A DNA stretch of 64,000 nt from Rathayibacter_A sp036510655 (GTDB lineage: Bacteria > Actinomycetota > Actinomycetes > Actinomycetales > Microbacteriaceae). This document shows positions 60,448 to 64,000 of this stretch, in pieces. Made by a program: the position numbers and the translations under genes. Position 1 is the stretch's first letter; each line of letters starts with the position of its first letter. The notes beneath the pieces are model-generated. The model saw nothing but the letters and a program-made list of their open reading frames with translations, did not search any database and had not been told where the DNA came from. The stretch is taken from positions 1-64,000 of the forward strand of contig DATCDQ010000031.1 of assembly GCA_036510655.1 (NCBI GenBank). Direction: 5' to 3'.

Positions 60448-60693
60448 GTGAGCACTGTGATGTCGCGCGGGGGGCCTCTGGTGGGCGCGAGCGCGGGAGA
60501 TCGGAGTGCTGAAGAGCGAAGTGCTGGAATTGTGTGGCTGACGGTTGATGATGGGCTGTGGGTTGCCGAGCCTGCTGGCGAGTTCGCAGGGATGATCGTG
60601 AAGCGCGGCGAGGGAAGTTTCGAACGCACCGACCGGATTGGTCGTCCGGTCGGACTGTTTGCGACGCTGGGCGAGGCTGAGCAGAGCCCGTAG
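60448..60693 (+). CDS. small hypothetical protein
   Basis: 81 residues from GTG 60448 with GGGGA upstream. The second half is ordered-looking: GIVWLTVDDGLWVAEPAGEFAGMIVKRGEGSFERTDRIGRPVGLFATLGEAE. It resembles small actinobacterial proteins with a 'W.A...GEFAG.I......F...D..G..LG.F..L..A' pattern, of unknown function. It lies 15 bp upstream of the polyprenyl-synthase-like gene on the same strand and is probably cotranscribed with it. Confidence 0.6.
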   Translation: MSTVMSRGGPLVGASAGDRSAEERSAGIVWLTVDDGLWVAEPAGEFAGMIVKRGEGSFERTDRIGRPVGLFATLGEAEQSP

Positions 60694-60708
60694 GAAGCGA
60701 CAGTCACA

Positions 60709-61680
60709 ATGAATCCTCAGAATCGTTTCAGCTCTCTCGTCATCGCATCACGACCGCCCGAAGGCGGCGATCGGATGTCGGCTCACCGCGAGGACGAGCG
60801 CCGTTCGTCGCCCGACATCCAGCACACGCGGCGACTCGTGAGCATGCGTGTGCTTCGCGAATTAGAAGGCATCCGCGGCGTGGGCGATCTCACTTCACGA
60901 TTTCGTCGCGACCACAACGGCAGCCGTGCGCGAACGACACTGACCTTGCTCGCGGCTCAATTCGGCACGGGAGCTAACGACGGGGTGGTTCGCGCAGCGG
61001 CGCTCATCGAGTTGGAACACCTCGCATCCGTCTTTCACTCCGAAGATGTCGTTGACACGCGGGCGCAACCCGTTGACGGTTCGGTAACACCGCTTAAGAG
61101 TGGGGTAGAGCTGGATCGGAGCAATTCGCTCGCCACTATCTGCGGCGACGTGCTCCTGTCCAGAGCCAACCGCCTTGCGACCTCCCTCGGCCCGCGGGCT
61201 ATCGAACTCCTCGCCGAGATGATGGAACGGCTCTGTGTCGGTAAACTTCACGCCGAAGACGGCCCGCGCATCGGTGAGAATGCGCGAGAACACTACCTGC
61301 GCACACTGGCTGCGACGAGTGGCAACACTTTCGGCACGGCGGCACGGTTGGGGCTGATCTTCTCCGGAGCGCCTACCGAACGGGAGACTCCCGTCGTCGC
61401 GTTCGCAGAACGTGCCGGAGTCGCATTTCAACTGGTCGAAGACTGTCTTCGCGTCTGCGATTCGGCCGCGTCCCGCGAAAAGGGAGCCGCTGACGCTTTG
61501 GAAGCCCGGCGATGGTCGCTCGACGCCAAGAACGCGCTTAAGCCCCTCCCTGAGTGCTCCGCGACGAGAGCGCTCAGCGGGTTTGCGGACACAATCGTTG
61601 AGCGCCTAACCGGCTCGCAGTCGGGCAGGCCCACCCTGATGAGGTCCCCGAGCGTGGCGCTTAATCCCCTGGGAGTTTGA
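60709..61680 (+). CDS. polyprenyl-synthetase-like protein with altered Asp-rich motifs
   Basis: 323 residues with an AGGAAG site upstream. The prenyltransferase layout is kept: an N-terminal helical region, AALIELEHLASVFHSEDVVDTR where the first DDxxD would be, ATICGDVLLSRANRLATSLGPRAIELL (GD.LL..A), HYLRTLAATSGNTFGTAARLGLIFSG and FAERAGVAFQLVEDCLRVCDSA for the second motif. The usual HDDVxD reads HSEDVVD and the second DDxLD reads EDCLRVCD, so Mg binding may be weakened. It could be a diverged E-isoprenoid synthase or a non-catalytic partner subunit. The following gene is on the opposite strand. Confidence 0.75.
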   Translation: MNPQNRFSSLVIASRPPEGGDRMSAHREDERRSSPDIQHTRRLVSMRVLRELEGIRGVGDLTSRFRRDHNGSRARTTLTLLAAQFGTGANDGVVRAAALIELEHLASVFHSEDVVDTRAQPVDGSVTPLKSGVELDRSNSLATICGDVLLSRANRLATSLGPRAIELLAEMMERLCVGKLHAEDGPRIGENAREHYLRTLAATSGNTFGTAARLGLIFSGAPTERETPVVAFAERAGVAFQLVEDCLRVCDSAASREKGAADALEARRWSLDAKNALKPLPECSATRALSGFADTIVERLTGSQSGRPTLMRSPSVALNPLGV

Positions 61681-61717
61681 ACGTCGTTCGAGCCGTAGCG
61701 TTCGATCTCTTCGACGG

Positions 61718-62047
61718 CTAGCGCGAGCAGTTCGTGCCCAGTGGCGGTCTAAGCACCGCACGCACGACGAGCGCCGCCGACATGCAGACGGCTGCAACCC
61801 GTGCTGTGCGGGCCAGAAACCGCCCGATGGCGCTGAACGAGGTGAACGTTGCCCCGATGCGGGCAAGCATCGCCTGATGTGCCACCTGGTCCAGCTCCTC
61901 AGTCGTGGGTAGTCCCCCAAGCCACCGACAGTCGCGGGTGTGTGCCGCGATCTCCTGCTCGGATGCGCCCGGTCCGCGGCCGGCCAGGAGATCAAAGCGC
62001 AGCTGCGCGAGTTCCTGTTGGGGTGCAGATGCGCTCAGGCTGACCAT
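61718..62047 (-). CDS. hypothetical protein with one membrane segment
   Basis: 109 residues from ATG 62047. The N-terminal half is polar (PQQELAQLRFDLLAGRGPGASEQEIAAHTRDC...GLPTTEELDQ). The C-terminal half is a hydrophobic helix (IGRFLARTARVAAVCMSAALVVRAVL) ending in a basic tail. The ribosome binding site is weak and no family is recognised, so this is a moderately supported gene. Confidence 0.45.
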   Translation of the reverse strand: MVSLSASAPQQELAQLRFDLLAGRGPGASEQEIAAHTRDCRWLGGLPTTEELDQVAHQAMLARIGATFTSFSAIGRFLARTARVAAVCMSAALVVRAVLRPPLGTNCSR

Positions 62048-62195
62048 AGTGCCAGTGTGCGCCGCCCCTTGTCCTCTGACAAGTAAAGCGCATATTGGAA
62101 ACAGGGCCGGGCCGGCGGGGCCAATGGTGCTCGCCGGTAGTGGCGGCTAGCACTGTCCGGGGTGTCATGTATCCGAGCGTTCGGGAGGAGCAGGA

Positions 62196-63686
62196 GTGTC
62201 TGGGTTCTTTCCCTGGTGGGTGGTGATCACCCACTTCTTGAACATCGTGTGGATGCTGATGCTGTTCCGCTCCGGCATCGAGGTGCTGTCGGCCTTTCCG
62301 AAGCTGTACTGGCACGACGACTGTCCACCGGGAAGACAATGGTTGCGATTCTCGAAGAAGCAATTCGGTGCCGACACGCGTAAACCGTGGACCTCACTGA
62401 ACGAGGAGGAGTCCTGGTCACCGGTGATCGCGTTGCCCGGCAGAAGGAACCTGGGTCTGGGCCGGCATTGGCATTTCATGACGATCCAGTTCTGGATCCT
62501 CACAGGGGTCGTGTATATCGCCACGATGTTCGCCACCGGTTATTGGCAGTACATCGTTCCCACCCACTGGTCTATCATTCCGGACACGATCAATTCCATC
62601 GGCAGCTATCTTCAATTCCAGTTCCCGGCCAAGATCCCCGGCCAACCATTCGAACCGGCACAGAAACTCGCCTACTTCGTGGTGATCTTCCTGATGGCAC
62701 CCGCCCAGATCCTGACCGGGGCAGCAATGTCACCATCCGTGCTGGCACGCTTCCCCCGCTACGGCAAGCTATTCGGCGGCAAGCAAGGAACACGCAGCCT
62801 GCACTTCCTGATCATGTGTGCCTTCGCTGCATTCATCGTCGTGCACACGTTCATGGTGATCATCCACGGCCTGCCCAAGGAACTGGCGGCGATCGTTCTC
62901 GGCGACCCGGGCGGTGACCGCAGACTGGCAACGGGCATCGGGTTGGCCGCGCTGCTGGCCATCATCATCTTCCAGGTGGTAATCACCTGGTTCTCCGTGC
63001 GATACCGCAGACGCACCCAGCGGCTGCTCGGCCTGATGGTCGACCCGTTCGAACGCGTCATCTCACGCCGTTTCACCTCCCACCAGCGCTTCTCCCGCAA
63101 ACACATTTCGCCGTATTTTCGGGTCAACGGCTATCCGCCGCCCAGCGACGCGTACCAGCAGATGGCCGCCGGCGGCTTCCGCGACTACCGGCTCACGGTC
63201 GGCGGACTGGTGGCCCGCCCCTTGACGTATTCCCTGACCGAGCTGCGGAAACTCGGCGGGCAGAGGCAGATCACCAAGCACAACTGCATTCAGGGCTGGA
63301 CGGCCATCGCGGAATGGGCAGGGATCCCGTTGGCGGATGTGATGGATCAGGTCAAACCGGCCCCGGAAGCCAAGTATGTCGTCTTCTACGGCATGGACGA
63401 CAAAGGCTTGACCGAGGGTGAGGGCCGGTACGGGTTCTTCTACGGCACCATCCCGATCTATCTCGCACGGCACCCGCAAACGATCCTGGCGTTGGAGATG
63501 AACGGCGCACCGCTACCTGTCCAACACGGCGCCCCCATCCGGTTGCGGGTCGAGACCCAACTCGGTTTCAAGATGGTCAAGTGGATCCAGGGCATCGAAT
63601 TCGTGAGCGATATCGCCGACATCGGCATGGGGATGGGCGGTTGGCGTGAAGACCAGCAGTTCTACGCCAACGGCGCAGGAATCTAA
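62196..63686 (+). CDS. membrane cytochrome-b-like domain fused to a molybdopterin (sulfite-oxidase-type) domain
   Basis: 496 residues from GTG 62196 with GGGAGGAGCAGGAG upstream. The N-terminal half has about five membrane spans with His residues that could bind heme (VVITHFLNIVWMLML, GRHWHFMTIQFWILTGVVY, RSLHFLIMCAFAAFIVVHTFMVIIHG). The C-terminal half is a sulfite-oxidase-fold domain with the molybdenum Cys in ITKHNCIQGWTAIAEWAG, plus RLTVGGLVARPLTYSLTEL, YGFFYGTIPIYLARHPQTILALEMNG and a late RLRVETQLGFKMVKWIQ. Such fusions transfer electrons from the Mo site to a quinone or heme. Natural substrate unknown. The GH15 gene begins 11 bp later. Confidence 0.88.
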   Translation: MSGFFPWWVVITHFLNIVWMLMLFRSGIEVLSAFPKLYWHDDCPPGRQWLRFSKKQFGADTRKPWTSLNEEESWSPVIALPGRRNLGLGRHWHFMTIQFWILTGVVYIATMFATGYWQYIVPTHWSIIPDTINSIGSYLQFQFPAKIPGQPFEPAQKLAYFVVIFLMAPAQILTGAAMSPSVLARFPRYGKLFGGKQGTRSLHFLIMCAFAAFIVVHTFMVIIHGLPKELAAIVLGDPGGDRRLATGIGLAALLAIIIFQVVITWFSVRYRRRTQRLLGLMVDPFERVISRRFTSHQRFSRKHISPYFRVNGYPPPSDAYQQMAAGGFRDYRLTVGGLVARPLTYSLTELRKLGGQRQITKHNCIQGWTAIAEWAGIPLADVMDQVKPAPEAKYVVFYGMDDKGLTEGEGRYGFFYGTIPIYLARHPQTILALEMNGAPLPVQHGAPIRLRVETQLGFKMVKWIQGIEFVSDIADIGMGMGGWREDQQFYANGAGI

Positions 63687-63697
63687 GAGAACACCCA

Positions 63698-64000
63698 TGG
63701 CATCCTCTACCCAAAGAACCCGTGACGCAGAAGAATTCCCACTGCACGTCCTGCGCGAATACGCACTCCTGGCCGATGGGCAACGCGGCGCCCTGATCGG
63801 CCCGCGGGGCGATATCGCCTGGATGTGCGCGCCACGCTGGGATTCCGACGCCGTGTTCTCCTCGCTGATCGGGGGCGGCGGTAAGTATGCGATCACGCCG
63901 AGCGCGAAACCGTTCGTCTGGGGTGGATATTACGAGGAAGGCACACTGATCTGGCACAGCAGATGGGTCACAACCTCCCAGGTCATCGAGAGCCGCGAGG
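63698..64000 (+). CDS. glycoside hydrolase family 15-like protein, N-terminal part (runs off the window)
   Basis: 101 codons are visible from ATG 63698. VLREYALLADGQRGALIGPRGDIAWMCAPRWDSDAVFSSLIGGGGKYAITPS is the N-terminal beta-sandwich signature of GH15 (..Y.LL.DG..GAL....G...W.C.PR.D.D..F..L.G). The catalytic domain would lie beyond the window, so activity cannot be checked. It follows the Mo-oxidoreductase by 11 bp and seems to share its transcript. It is distinct from the GH15 gene at 26059. Confidence 0.8.

Overview
The window looks like a chromosomal stretch from a high-GC actinobacterium, most likely a member of the Microbacteriaceae. This is an inference from GC-rich codon use, the recurrent GCATCCG/CGGATGC words, the Ku/LigD, DUF6458, DUF3618 and encapsulin-ferritin gene content, and the mycobacterial-type trehalose and LigD genes. 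No 16S rRNA, tRNA or CRISPR array was seen, so the genus is not claimed.

Left part (1-31.9 kb) is mostly core metabolism. After a broken IS256-type transposase end next to an HNH endonuclease remnant come a LysR regulator with a divergent class-V aminotransferase, a fumarylacetoacetate-hydrolase-family enzyme, leuB-ilvE, a TetR/MFS efflux pair with a clear palindromic operator, serA, cutC, the branched-chain amino acid operon ilvD-ilvB-ilvN-ilvC, and the trehalose genes otsA-otsB directly upstream of ilvD. Next is a self-contained TetR-MMPL-YhgE envelope export operon whose MMPL protein carries a degenerate ABC-ATPase-like tail. A divergent glucose-6-phosphate-dehydrogenase-like gene, a GH15 glucoamylase/trehalase-like gene, a GT-C membrane glycosyltransferase and a membrane-anchored antigen-85-like esterase follow.

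Middle part (32-51.3 kb) is an accessory, stress-flavoured block of many small genes: DUF6458, a Ser/Thr kinase coupled to a lipoprotein, Ku and a frameshifted LigD, YtxH-like and helical small proteins, a Rho-N/SAP-like protein, a DUF2231-Rieske protein, CsbD, DUF2945, PPK2 polyphosphate kinase, a diacylglycerol-kinase-family enzyme, two PAP2 phosphatases, DUF1206, a nonsense-interrupted TetR gene, a family-1 encapsulin with its ferritin-like cargo, and topoisomerase IB. It shows repeated local duplication: three copies of one membrane/coiled-coil gene (one beheaded), two copies of a small acidic gene (one relic), a topoisomerase-tail relic and an encapsulin-fragment relic. Two of the membrane/coiled-coil genes share about 90 bp of upstream DNA.

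Right part (51.3-64 kb) holds a tightly overlapped cassette (membrane protein, gluconate-dehydrogenase-subunit-3-like protein, GMC oxidoreductase, ThDP enzyme, mandelate-racemase-group enolase) preceded by an MFS transporter and a D-2-hydroxyacid dehydrogenase. It looks like an uptake and oxidation route for an unidentified sugar acid or related compound. An aldose-1-epimerase fragment, IS-like terminal repeats, a polyprenyl-synthase-like protein with altered Asp-rich motifs, a membrane-fused molybdopterin oxidoreductase and the start of a second GH15 gene complete the window.
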